Part shown: piece after piece, positions 1-7,210 of the stretch
How positions within the stretch are numbered: the stretch's first letter is position 1
How the letters are laid out: the number at the start of each line of letters is the position of its first letter
NCBI RefSeq assembly: GCF_000423165.1
Contig: NZ_AUHL01000010.1
Coordinates: 1-47,093 of the forward strand
DNA length: 47,093 nucleotides
Source: Pseudidiomarina sediminum DSM 21906
GTDB lineage: Bacteria > Pseudomonadota > Gammaproteobacteria > Enterobacterales > Alteromonadaceae
Direction: 5' to 3'
The notes under the pieces: generated by a model
What the model was told of the DNA's origin: nothing
Databases searched by the model: none
The model's input: only the letters and a program-made list of their open reading frames with translations
Program-made: the position numbers and the translations under genes

Positions 1-327
1 CAGCAGCTGCAAAATTTTGCCGGGCTCTCTCCCGTAACAGAAAGAAGTGGTAAAAAAAGTTGGGTTCATTGGCGTTGGCAATGCTCGAAATTTGTCAGAC
101 AAAGCTTTGTTGAATGGGCTGCTAAAAGTGTCCATCAATCCTATTGGGCTGGACTTTATTATCAACAACAACGCGACAAGGGTAAATCTCATCAATCCGC
201 AGTCCGGTCTCTCGCCTATAAGTGGGCTCGAATTGTATTCAAATGCTGGAAGAGTAAACAGCTCTATGATGAGTCCAAGTATTTGAAGTCATTGAGAGAG
301 AAAAAATCGACTTTACTTGCGGCATAA
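1..327 (+). mobile_element. IS110-family transposase, C-terminal fragment (cut by window edge)
   Basis: An open frame runs from base 1 to a TAA at 325-327 and encodes the last 108 residues of an IS110-type transposase. Visible signatures of the C-terminal Transposase_20 domain are GLSPVTERSGKK near the start, then WVHWRWQCSKFVRQSF, an EWA..S..YWA.LYYQQQR segment, and a KYLKSL tail. IS110 enzymes have an N-terminal RuvC-like DEDD domain and this C-terminal domain carrying a serine nucleophile; only the latter is in the window, so completeness of the element cannot be judged. The bases after the stop up to 433 would contain the right end, but no terminal repeats are expected for most IS110 members and none are seen. 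The element marks the left edge of an accessory stretch. Confidence 0.85.
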
Positions 328-433
328 AAAGCTTGTTGAAAGTCTCAGGGCGTGATGCGGACGTAACTACAATTTGCAAATTATCCGTATACTTGACAAT
401 GTATCTGAAGAGTTCCAATACATGTGATTAAAT

Positions 434-1558
434 ATGGCAAAAAAGAAAAAGCAACATATTGTACCAGCAGCTTATTTAAAGCGCTTTACTGATGCAACAT
501 GTAAAGAAGGATACAAAAAGGCGATATGGGTTAACTCCTCTAATCTTGATGAGCAATGGCGAAGGAGAGGAATAACGCATAGGGTTTTTACAAAAACTCG
601 GTTTTATAATTTAGCTACTGACGACCCGGAAAGTCCTGTTATCGAGAATTATCTTTCAGTAATAGAGAACCACTACGATCGAGCGATTCATAAGTTACTC
701 AATGGCGAGTTTTCGAATGAAATATTTTCGGTTATTTCATTGTTTGTGGCTATACAATTTCTTCGAACTAAAGACTCGATAGGAACACACCAAAAATCAT
801 GGGATAAAATATCAGAGTGGGCAGATATGTTTGAGGGTGGAGAGCGAAATAGAACTCTTTACAGCGAAATTTCGTTAAAACGCCTTTTATATCTAGCCAA
901 ACCCAAATTTATAAATCCGATACATAAATGTGCTTCGATAATCATAAATAGTACGAAAATACCTTTCTTAACATCTGACAAGCCGGTTGTGCAATGCTTT
1001 TACAACCTCCACGACGTCGTACAGATATTTTATCCGGAACCTATAAGAAATTACATAAATGGGCACTACGAAAGTCCATTCTACTTTATGCCAATGACGC
1101 CGTGGTTGGCATATGTGTCGCACAATGCTTTTGAAGCCGAAACTAAGGGTTTAGAGTGCAGTCATTACAATATAATTGAGAAGTTGAATGACTTAATGCT
1201 TCTGAACGCAGATGAGTATACTTACTCATCTATGAATAACCCAGTCTCCAGCTTGCCCGCTAAGGGTAGCTTATCTAGCGCATCAAGTTACTTAACAACC
1301 AAGATATTCACCACTACTAGAAGATTAGTTTTTGAGATAAAAAACTATCATCATGATAATGAATTACTAATTTTAAATTTACTAAATGATTGTGTTGAAT
1401 TGGCAAAAGATGACGAGCTAGTTTCTATCGAAGTTTTCGATCCGAAATTTAGTAGCAATATTGCATTAACTGGACGCCGCAACTGTAAAGTGAAAAACAT
1501 CGATAATTTGAATAAAAAAATAGTAATTGGCTCTCATATTAGTAGTTGTGGAGACTAA
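434..1558 (+). CDS. DUF4238 family protein
   Basis: The 374-residue product starts with the family's typical N-terminal motif (QHIVPAAYLKRF, residues 7-18). In the middle are FLTSDKPV (178-185) and FMPMTPW (218-224), which are also hallmarks of DUF4238 proteins. No signal peptide or membrane segment is apparent. The molecular function of the family is unknown, and members occur sporadically in bacterial accessory regions. The gene is clearly more AT-rich than the core genes of this window (by eye in the mid-thirties percent GC) and lies directly after an IS110 end, so recent acquisition is likely. No convincing Shine-Dalgarno sequence precedes the ATG; the start is chosen because the conserved motif lies right behind it. 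Confidence 0.75.
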   Translation: MAKKKKQHIVPAAYLKRFTDATCKEGYKKAIWVNSSNLDEQWRRRGITHRVFTKTRFYNLATDDPESPVIENYLSVIENHYDRAIHKLLNGEFSNEIFSVISLFVAIQFLRTKDSIGTHQKSWDKISEWADMFEGGERNRTLYSEISLKRLLYLAKPKFINPIHKCASIIINSTKIPFLTSDKPVVQCFYNLHDVVQIFYPEPIRNYINGHYESPFYFMPMTPWLAYVSHNAFEAETKGLECSHYNIIEKLNDLMLLNADEYTYSSMNNPVSSLPAKGSLSSASSYLTTKIFTTTRRLVFEIKNYHHDNELLILNLLNDCVELAKDDELVSIEVFDPKFSSNIALTGRRNCKVKNIDNLNKKIVIGSHISSCGD

Positions 1559-1678
1559 CGATAAAAGTCCGCTCTTCGCTCGGTGCTGACCTTCGGCTTG
1601 GTGCCAGGAGCGGGCATTTAGTAACGTGAAGCTCATACGCGTAGGCTAGTGCGAAGCTCTGATCGGAGTTGTATGGAG
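1559..1678. other. Intergenic stretch with imperfect palindrome
   Basis: Between the convergent DUF4238 and DUF2971 genes lies a GC-richer block with complementary arms CCGCTC (1569-1574) and GAGCGG (1608-1613) and a structured interior. It could fold into a long hairpin in RNA or single-stranded DNA. There is no T-run as expected of an intrinsic terminator. It resembles an integron attC in overall shape, but the required GTTRRRY core is missing. Confidence 0.4.
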
Positions 1679-2257
1679 CTACTGGTTATGCAAGATTTCT
1701 ATCGTGTAGTTTTTGGTGTTTAGTTTGGTTCCAAAAGTAGGAATTTTAAGTGAATCTGCCATTTTCTGGATCAAGTTTTTTGAAGCGTCAGGGGTTCTGA
1801 TTCCGAAGACAATTCCCGTTACCGAACCAAATAGAAATTTGTCATTCGATGAAATATATCTATATTCATCCTCGTATTCCCATTCTTTTAGTTTCGTTAG
1901 GATTTCTGAGTTTGTAAGATGCTCTTCTTTGCCGAGAGTGTATAACTGATTTGAGTATGTGACCTTTTGCGGGAGCGTCTCCGGTTCAAATCGAATAGCT
2001 ATTCCTTTGTGGTCGTCGCCATATTGTGACCAAAGCTTGATGCTTTGAACAGAGCCTGAAAGTGAGCATATTCTCCTTGGGTCGCCTTTCACGTAAAGAG
2101 TAGAAAAACCTTTTCCCTCAATGTTGGCATGAAAGAAGCCTTCCATGGGATCGTTTAGATCCCGCAGCTTAGAACAAAACAGACGATTGTTCACGAGTAT
2201 GTCGGCAATTCGTTCAAACTGCTCGAGTGTTCGTAACTTGTAGTACTCTTTCTGCAT
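1679..2257 (-). CDS. DUF2971 family protein
   Basis: A 192-residue soluble protein with the DUF2971 hallmarks: LNDPMEG (residues 34-40), the CSLSGS...LWSQYGDDHKGIAIRF block (about 64-90), and a later WEYEDEYRY segment matching the usual W.yE.EyR motif. The biochemical role of DUF2971 is unknown; genes of this family are common in mobile and accessory regions. It is transcribed towards the DUF4238 gene. AGG about six bases upstream of the ATG supports the start. It is somewhat shorter than many family members, but the known motifs are all present, so it looks intact. Confidence 0.75.
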   Translation of the reverse strand: MQKEYYKLRTLEQFERIADILVNNRLFCSKLRDLNDPMEGFFHANIEGKGFSTLYVKGDPRRICSLSGSVQSIKLWSQYGDDHKGIAIRFEPETLPQKVTYSNQLYTLGKEEHLTNSEILTKLKEWEYEDEYRYISSNDKFLFGSVTGIVFGIRTPDASKNLIQKMADSLKIPTFGTKLNTKNYTIEILHNQ

Positions 2258-2292
2258 AACAGCCTATTAGTGAGACCGTGCAAGGTCAGCTT

Positions 2293-2319
2293 CCTAGCAA
2301 GCCAGATTAGCTTGCTAGG
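2293..2319. other. Perfect 10-bp inverted repeat (hairpin)
   Basis: CCTAGCAAGC (2293-2302) and GCTTGCTAGG (2310-2319) are exact reverse complements separated by seven bases. Neither side is followed by a T-run. It lies upstream of the DUF2971 gene and downstream of the zinc-ribbon pseudogene, both on the minus strand, so it may weakly separate their transcripts or be an operator; this is inference. Confidence 0.5.
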
Positions 2320-2401
2320 CCTCAAAGTTCAATGTCAGCTATTCGCTCCAAGCAGACTTTCAGCAGAGTCTCAATTGTCGATGCGTTGCACATTTTGGCT
2401 T

Positions 2402-2651
2402 TTACGCTAGTTGTACAACTTATACGGCACGTTTGTAATCACCACCATCTGGGCAACAAATATTTCTTTTCGCAATTCGGGCAAACCACACATGTATTTT
2501 CACTTGGCCCTGTGAGTTGCCCTGATTTACCAAGTAACGGAAGCCCTCGCTCGCAACCACAATGCCAACTTGCATTATTACCAGTGGCTACAGCTAATTC
2601 ATCAGGGGCATCCAACTTTACTAATGGAATCAATCGTTGCGTTTGCGGCAT
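2402..2651 (-). pseudogene. Small cysteine-rich (zinc-ribbon) protein, frameshifted
   Basis: The start is the ATG at 2651, preceded by GGAGG at good spacing. The frame gives MPQTQRLIPLVKLDAP, then an N-terminal CGC motif and a VCPNCEKKY zinc-knuckle half, as in a conserved family of about 80-residue proteins of unknown function. After the KKY codons the frame runs into a TGA, while a neighbouring frame encodes DGGDYKRAV followed by a TAA and then VVQLA and a second TAA at 2402-2404. From memory the family ends with PDGGDYKRAVKVVQL, so I infer a one-base frameshift in a poly-pyrimidine stretch plus a lysine codon turned into a stop. The gene is therefore probably decayed, although a shortened product could still be made. 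Confidence 0.6.
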
Positions 2652-2766
2652 GACGCCTCCGAGCATGCTTACTCATAACCTAAACAGATATAAAACATTG
2701 TTCAAACAAGTTATATCGTTTTATGTATTTCTTTGCTAGCTTTAGCTAACCCCCCATCCTGCAGAC

Positions 2767-3411
2767 CTACCGTAAATCCAAGTTAAATTGATAAGGGGCT
2801 GGTGGCCTAGTCGGCGTGATCGCCGCGATGCCGAAAAGCCAGTGTTTGAGTTGCTGCAATGTGTGATAAAGCCTTGGGAATCTGCGTTGTCGTGAAAGCC
2901 ATTGGTGTGGTGCGTACCGGTTCAAAAGCTGTGCAATGCCTGCAGGGCTAGCAAATGAGGGACAAGCGCGGTGCCATGAGCTTAGATCAATCTCAATCGC
3001 ATTTACGTTAAGCTCCTTAAAAATTGCCACTTTTTCTTGACTCACCGCATGGGTCACACGAATCTCAATGGCATAGTGCTTGCCGTCTTTAATACCCACG
3101 ATATCTGGTCGTACTTTCTTGTGAAAGCTCACGTTCGTTGCAACCTGATCAAACACCAACTCTGAGCTATTGTTCAGGACTATTCCCCTTGTTGCGACAA
3201 TATGCTCTATGGCTTGGCGGTGGAGGTTTGTCTCTCCACCGCCACCCTGAGCTCGGCGACCTGCCACATGACGAAAGTGATGACGGTTCTGAGTCCCTTG
3301 CACAACGGACAAAGGCGTCTGACACAATGCGCAGACATATCGATGACCTTTGCTTGCATTGCTAATATGAACCATGACTTTATCCTCTGCCGTGAGAGCA
3401 AAAATCATCAT
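2767..3411 (-). CDS. CoiA-like nuclease-fold protein with N-terminal zinc finger
   Basis: This 214-residue protein has the layout of the competence protein CoiA family: a paired-cysteine knuckle (C27-x2-C30), a HHFRHVA motif (44-50) that completes the presumed zinc site, a short helical linker, and a PD-(D/E)xK-like core with RPDI (101-104) and AIEIRVT (114-120). The acidic residues of the fold are present, so nuclease or DNA-binding activity is plausible. CoiA acts in recombination during natural transformation of Gram-positive bacteria; the role of distant proteobacterial relatives is not established. Its start overlaps the stop of the upstream gene as TAATG, which indicates translational coupling with that second CoiA-like protein. 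Confidence 0.65.
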   Translation of the reverse strand: MMIFALTAEDKVMVHISNASKGHRYVCALCQTPLSVVQGTQNRHHFRHVAGRRAQGGGGETNLHRQAIEHIVATRGIVLNNSSELVFDQVATNVSFHKKVRPDIVGIKDGKHYAIEIRVTHAVSQEKVAIFKELNVNAIEIDLSSWHRACPSFASPAGIAQLLNRYAPHQWLSRQRRFPRLYHTLQQLKHWLFGIAAITPTRPPAPYQFNLDLR

Positions 3412-4121
3412 TACAAAGGGTTCCGCATTGAGAGTAGCGGTGATTTACAGCGCTTGCACATATTGTCATGAGCATGACTCTGCCAGCACCCACCGCAGCC
3501 AAGACAGTGATAGGCAAATTGTGGTTGATGCGGATACTCAGAATTTTCAGGGCTCCGTCGCCAGTACTTATCAACCCAAGACGTGCTGATTAAATGCAGT
3601 AAACACTCCACGTAGCGACCTGGTTCACTCGCTTTCAACGCATCGTAGTTGCGGTTCAGTTCAATTTCTAAGATGGGATAGGTGTTCGGGATTGCCGAGA
3701 GCAGTTCTTTTCGAAACGGCCTGAGCGCATGTGTAAAAACCACCGCAACTTGGGTTTGCTCGGTGATTACAACTAAATCGACTGCATACCCGTCAAAACT
3801 CACGCCTGTGGTCACTGAGGTGACGTCAAGTGTCCGGTTAGGGATCATTCGTGTTGATGGAACATAGATGCGTTCGATACGTTCGGCTAACTGCATCGCC
3901 ATCGTATAAAGCGATTCGGCAAAAACGTAGTAGCAGGTTTGAGCATGACTTGCTTGATGTTGGGCGAAATGCCATTCGTTTACGTCACCTTGTTTCGCAA
4001 CTAAGTCGCCGAAGCAAACGGGACAAATACATTCACAGTTGCTTCCGCGTTCCGCTTCAGAAACTTCTATCGTGCGTCCGCTAGGTACATGAATAGCAAA
4101 TGGAATAAATGAATGTGGCAT
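3411..4121 (-). CDS. CoiA-like protein with two zinc ribbons and degenerate nuclease core
   Basis: The 236-residue product carries an N-terminal CxCPVC cluster (31-36) followed by WHFAQHQ (50-56), the same arrangement as the CoiA-like protein encoded just downstream. The central part has AVDLVV (113-118) in the position of the PD-(D/E)xK aspartate, but the strand where the second acid belongs reads VAVVFTH, so catalysis is doubtful. A second zinc ribbon closes the protein (C206/C209 and C222/C225). It looks like a diverged partner of the downstream protein, perhaps a structural or DNA-recognition subunit; that is inference. It is the first gene of a two-gene transcript, divergent from the zinc-ribbon membrane protein gene at 4223. 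Confidence 0.6.
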   Translation of the reverse strand: MPHSFIPFAIHVPSGRTIEVSEAERGSNCECICPVCFGDLVAKQGDVNEWHFAQHQASHAQTCYYVFAESLYTMAMQLAERIERIYVPSTRMIPNRTLDVTSVTTGVSFDGYAVDLVVITEQTQVAVVFTHALRPFRKELLSAIPNTYPILEIELNRNYDALKASEPGRYVECLLHLISTSWVDKYWRRSPENSEYPHQPQFAYHCLGCGGCWQSHAHDNMCKRCKSPLLSMRNPL

Positions 4122-4222
4122 GGCGTAATCCTCGTGTTAATAAAAGACGTGTTGACGCCAATCAATTAACCGCGGAAACTTAGGGAAAGTTAGCGAAACA
4201 CCGAGAATCACCGAGAATCTTC

Positions 4223-5188
4223 ATGGAAAAACAAGAGCTTATAATTGCGGCGCGCTGTGCCAAGGAATGGGTCGAAATGCTTGCGGCAACGAAAAAACGT
4301 CCGCAAGCTTTTCATGCGTTACTGAAAAACATGAGTCAACAGATACTCGATACTGACGGTGAAACACTGGTATTTACTTTAACTGAGCTCGTGGATAGCC
4401 CGCTAAAAGCCGAGAGTAATACGGCACAAGGAAAGGCTTTTTCAAAGTTTGATGAAACCTTTGAACGTTTTTTTGAAGGCTTGCGTGAGTTTGCGATTGA
4501 CCATGGCTTTGACTACGTGCCTGCCATCACGATGGATAAATCACAGCGTGTTAACGTGGCGAGCTTCGCCGCGGTACCAACGCCAAAAGAGGGGATTCGT
4601 TCGGTCAATGATATTCCCGCCGGTGCCATTCGCTATACCTTCGAGGAGAAGCATCAATTATGGCGTCTTTTCGGTTTTCTCTCGGGACTTAGCTTGCGTG
4701 CTTGGCCAATTATTGTGGTCGGTGTTTTCATGTGGTTTGTTGTTATGGGAGGCATTTTTCTCGCTGCTGGTCTTGTCGTTGAACTCATTACGGCACCGTC
4801 TGCCAATGCCGTCTTAGAGTTAATGCTCTTGAGTGGGTTCAGTTGGTGGCTGTTTCGATGGTTTCGAAAATTTGATCGCTTCGTGACAACGCGTATTGCG
4901 TTAGCGCACGATATGATGGCTAGGATGTCGGCTCCGCAATCGGTCGTTATTTTGAAACCTAACGAGACAACCTCACCGACGCTAGAGGTGATTAGTGCAA
5001 TGGCAACCTGTCCGATTTGCGATGGCACTATTCGGCTGTGCAAACCACACTTTGAAAGCTCACATGAGATTATTGGCGCCTGTCGCGCACACCCAACCGA
5101 GCATTGTTTTACCTTTGACCACACCACGCGACTGGGGTGGCCGATTACCGAGACCGCCCGCCGCCATGGTACCGACAAGCTATCCTAG
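4223..5188 (+). CDS. Membrane protein of unknown function with C-terminal zinc ribbon
   Basis: I do not recognise this 321-residue protein. The N-terminal half is soluble and helical. Two hydrophobic segments (about residues 160-187 and 196-212) follow, and then a cytoplasmic tail with a CPIC motif (263-266) paired with a later C-R-A-H-PTEHC cluster (287-295), which looks like a metal-binding ribbon. It is divergent from the CoiA-like pair and separated from it by 101 bases. A ten-base direct repeat (CACCGAGAAT twice, 4199-4218) occupies the space where a ribosome binding site should be, and no strong Shine-Dalgarno sequence is visible. It could be an anchor for a nucleic-acid related complex, but nothing in the sequence proves it. 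Confidence 0.6.
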   Translation: MEKQELIIAARCAKEWVEMLAATKKRPQAFHALLKNMSQQILDTDGETLVFTLTELVDSPLKAESNTAQGKAFSKFDETFERFFEGLREFAIDHGFDYVPAITMDKSQRVNVASFAAVPTPKEGIRSVNDIPAGAIRYTFEEKHQLWRLFGFLSGLSLRAWPIIVVGVFMWFVVMGGIFLAAGLVVELITAPSANAVLELMLLSGFSWWLFRWFRKFDRFVTTRIALAHDMMARMSAPQSVVILKPNETTSPTLEVISAMATCPICDGTIRLCKPHFESSHEIIGACRAHPTEHCFTFDHTTRLGWPITETARRHGTDKLS

Positions 5189-5261
5189 CGCTGAGTTGGT
5201 TTTTGAAAGGAAACTGCTAACCTATTCAAACCCTCTTAGAGAATAAAAATAAAGGGATTTT

Positions 5262-6725
5262 ATGTTTATTACAGGGAAGACAGTTTTAAAATTTATCGCC
5301 ATCGTTATCGGCGTTCTGCTGACACTTATTTTGCTACTTGCAGCCTACGTGTTGGTCGACTTTTCTGCAGAGCAAGAGCCTCCCTCCGACAGCGTTAATT
5401 TAGTCAACGATATCACTCGTTTGAACCCTATCGAAGTAGCACAAGTCATTGCGCCTCAATCCATCGCGGATATTCAGCATGCGATTCGGACAACAGAAGG
5501 AAAAATCTCCATTGGCGGTGGCCGCTATAGTCAAGGTGGTCAAATTGCCCTTGAAGATCACCTTCATCTTGATATGAGAAATTTCGACAACGTTGTTTCT
5601 TTTGACCCCGTAGCAAAGGAAATTACGGTGCAAAGTGGTATGCGCTGGCGTGATATTCAGGAGGTCATCGATCCTGCAGGCCTTTCCATAAAAATCATGC
5701 AGTCGTACGCAAACTTCACCGTCGGCGGATCGTTGAGCGTGAATGTGCATGGACGCTATATTGGCGAAGGGCCAATTATCCGATCGGTGAAATCAATAAC
5801 AGTCGTGTTGGCAGATGGCTCTGTTGTGCGCGCATCACCACAGGAGAACGCTGACGTGTTCTTTGGTGTTATCGGCGGATACGGCGGTCTTGGCGTTATC
5901 GCTGAAGCAACGCTTGAGCTCGTGCCCAATGTAAAAGTTGGTCGAGAAACAGATTACATGGCGATTGAACACTATGCTGCTTTCTTTGAACAGAACGTTC
6001 GGAATCATCCAAACGTGGTATTTCATAATGCGACGATTTATCCACCAGATTTTACTCATGTGAACAGCGTGAGCTGGGTTCAAACTGAACAGCCGCTCAC
6101 TGTACACGAAAAGCTGGTTCCGCGAGATCGGGAGTATTGGTGGCAACCAAGGGTTGCCAAGTTTGTTGCTGATTCAAATTTTGGCAAGTGGATGAGGCAG
6201 CATATTTTTGAGCCCTTCAAACATGCTTCAGATCCAGTGCAATGGCGAAACTATGAAGCCAGTTATGATGTTCGAGAACTCGAACCTAAAAGTCGCGCAG
6301 ACCAAACGTATGCCTTACGGGAGTATTTTGTTCCGGTTGAGCGGTTTGATAGTTTCTCGGCAAAAATGACGGATATTTTTAAAGCGCATGATGTGAATGT
6401 GCTCAATGTGTCTGTGCGTCATGCGTTGCCAGATAGCGGTTCACTGCTGGCTTGGGCGCGAGAAGAGGTGTTTGCTTTTGTGGTTTATTACCGCCAAGGA
6501 ACAACCGCGCAGGATCGGGAGCATGTGAAGGCATGGAGTCGGGAAATGATTGACGCGGTAATTTCAGAAGGCGGCAGTTACTATTTACCCTACCAACTGC
6601 ACGCTACGACAGAGCAATTCCATAGCGCCTACCCCCATGCTGAAGAATTCTTCGCATTAAAGAAAAAGCTCGATCCCACGTATCGATTCAGTAATAAATT
6701 GTGGGAGCAGCACTATCAGCAATGA
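5262..6725 (+). CDS. Membrane-anchored FAD-linked oxidoreductase (FAD_binding_4 type)
   Basis: The 487-residue protein begins with one hydrophobic helix (about 8-32) and otherwise faces the periplasm. It then shows the VAO/PCMH flavoprotein fold: the pyrophosphate-binding loop GGGRYSQGG (85-93), NFTVGGSLSVNVHG (151-164) and IGGYGGLGVIAEATLE, with the short C-terminal RFSNKLW motif common in aldonolactone oxidase-like enzymes. In many relatives a histidine in the first loop holds FAD covalently; here that position appears to be tyrosine, so the flavin may be non-covalent. The substrate cannot be told; sugars, lactones or hydroxy acids are typical of the fold. AAAGGG lies seven to ten bases before the ATG. 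It is followed convergently, ten bases away, by a small minus-strand gene. Confidence 0.75.
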   Translation: MFITGKTVLKFIAIVIGVLLTLILLLAAYVLVDFSAEQEPPSDSVNLVNDITRLNPIEVAQVIAPQSIADIQHAIRTTEGKISIGGGRYSQGGQIALEDHLHLDMRNFDNVVSFDPVAKEITVQSGMRWRDIQEVIDPAGLSIKIMQSYANFTVGGSLSVNVHGRYIGEGPIIRSVKSITVVLADGSVVRASPQENADVFFGVIGGYGGLGVIAEATLELVPNVKVGRETDYMAIEHYAAFFEQNVRNHPNVVFHNATIYPPDFTHVNSVSWVQTEQPLTVHEKLVPRDREYWWQPRVAKFVADSNFGKWMRQHIFEPFKHASDPVQWRNYEASYDVRELEPKSRADQTYALREYFVPVERFDSFSAKMTDIFKAHDVNVLNVSVRHALPDSGSLLAWAREEVFAFVVYYRQGTTAQDREHVKAWSREMIDAVISEGGSYYLPYQLHATTEQFHSAYPHAEEFFALKKKLDPTYRFSNKLWEQHYQQ

Positions 6726-6735
6726 GCTACTTCAG

Positions 6736-6969
6736 CTATTTGCTGGCATCGCAGTTGAGCTGCTTCTTCACCGCTAAAATGTCATCGAGCAGACTGTCGT
6801 TGGGGCCAGGCATGTTCTCTGCGGTGGCAGTTTGTAGCTCTTCGGCGTCGTATTCCCATTGCGCAAGCACCTTGCACTTGTCTTCGGTAGTGAGGTTGGC
6901 ATCGCCGAGAACATCTTGCGGTTTGGCGTATACGGCGGCGGGGTCTTGTAGGATATTTTCAAGCTTCAT
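6736..6969 (-). CDS. Conserved small protein of unknown function
   Basis: A 77-residue acidic, helical protein opening MKLENILQDPAAVYAKPQDV, followed by a LTTEDKCKVLAQWEYDAEEL segment and ENMPGPNDSLLDDI. Proteins with this DP..vy..P.dVl....Ls...K...L..WeyDa pattern are found as small conserved hypotheticals in many proteobacteria. I do not know a function. Two ATG codons are adjacent; the one at 6969 is preferred because GGGAG sits six bases upstream, against three for the one at 6972. Reading in this frame, rather than the opposite one, is supported by the matching family pattern. Confidence 0.7.
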   Translation of the reverse strand: MKLENILQDPAAVYAKPQDVLGDANLTTEDKCKVLAQWEYDAEELQTATAENMPGPNDSLLDDILAVKKQLNCDASK

Positions 6970-7135
6970 CATGTGCTCCCTTATGTAACTACGAACGGTG
7001 TAACAACGAAAGGTGTAAAACGAGCGGTATTTGTCTTGCTCCTTAGTCTAGTAGAGCGGCGCAGATTCTCCAGCGCGTTTACACGTTCATTGCGTAACGC
7101 ATAGTCATTGAATAAATCTCCCAGATACAGTTCAA

Positions 7136-7192
7136 TGTTGCTTCAACAAGCAACAAGCAACAAGCAACAAGCAACAAGCAACAAGCAACAAG
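7136..7192 (+). repeat. Seven-copy CAACAAG tandem repeat in a gene leader
   Basis: Seven perfect copies of the heptamer CAACAAG occupy 7144-7192, ending 18 bases before the start of the cold-shock/DUF1294 gene and just before its AAGGA ribosome binding site. The preceding TGTTGCTT (7136-7143) is the exact reverse complement of AAGCAACA, a string that recurs in the repeat. The leader can therefore fold into alternative hairpins depending on copy number. Such heptamer tracts can change length by replication slippage. Confidence 0.9.
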
Positions 7193-7210
7193 CAAAACAA
7201 GGAACGCAAG

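Noticed and set aside
47..286. Plus-strand ORF of 79 codons at the left edge
   Set aside because: It is a shadow frame of the IS110 transposase, whose own frame (from base 1) matches the family.
1555..1630. Integron attC site
   Set aside because: The GTTRRRY core and matching left box are missing; only the palindromic shape agrees, so it is kept as a finding but not as a feature call.
2332..2739. Plus-strand ORF of 135 codons
   Set aside because: It runs opposite the zinc-ribbon pseudogene, has no family pattern and no ribosome binding site.
4654..5178. Minus-strand ORF of 174 codons
   Set aside because: It lies wholly inside the plus-strand membrane protein gene; the latter has membrane helices and a zinc ribbon in order, while this one has no recognisable pattern.
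7144..7192. CRISPR-like array
   Set aside because: The heptamers are directly adjacent with no spacers; it is a simple tandem repeat.
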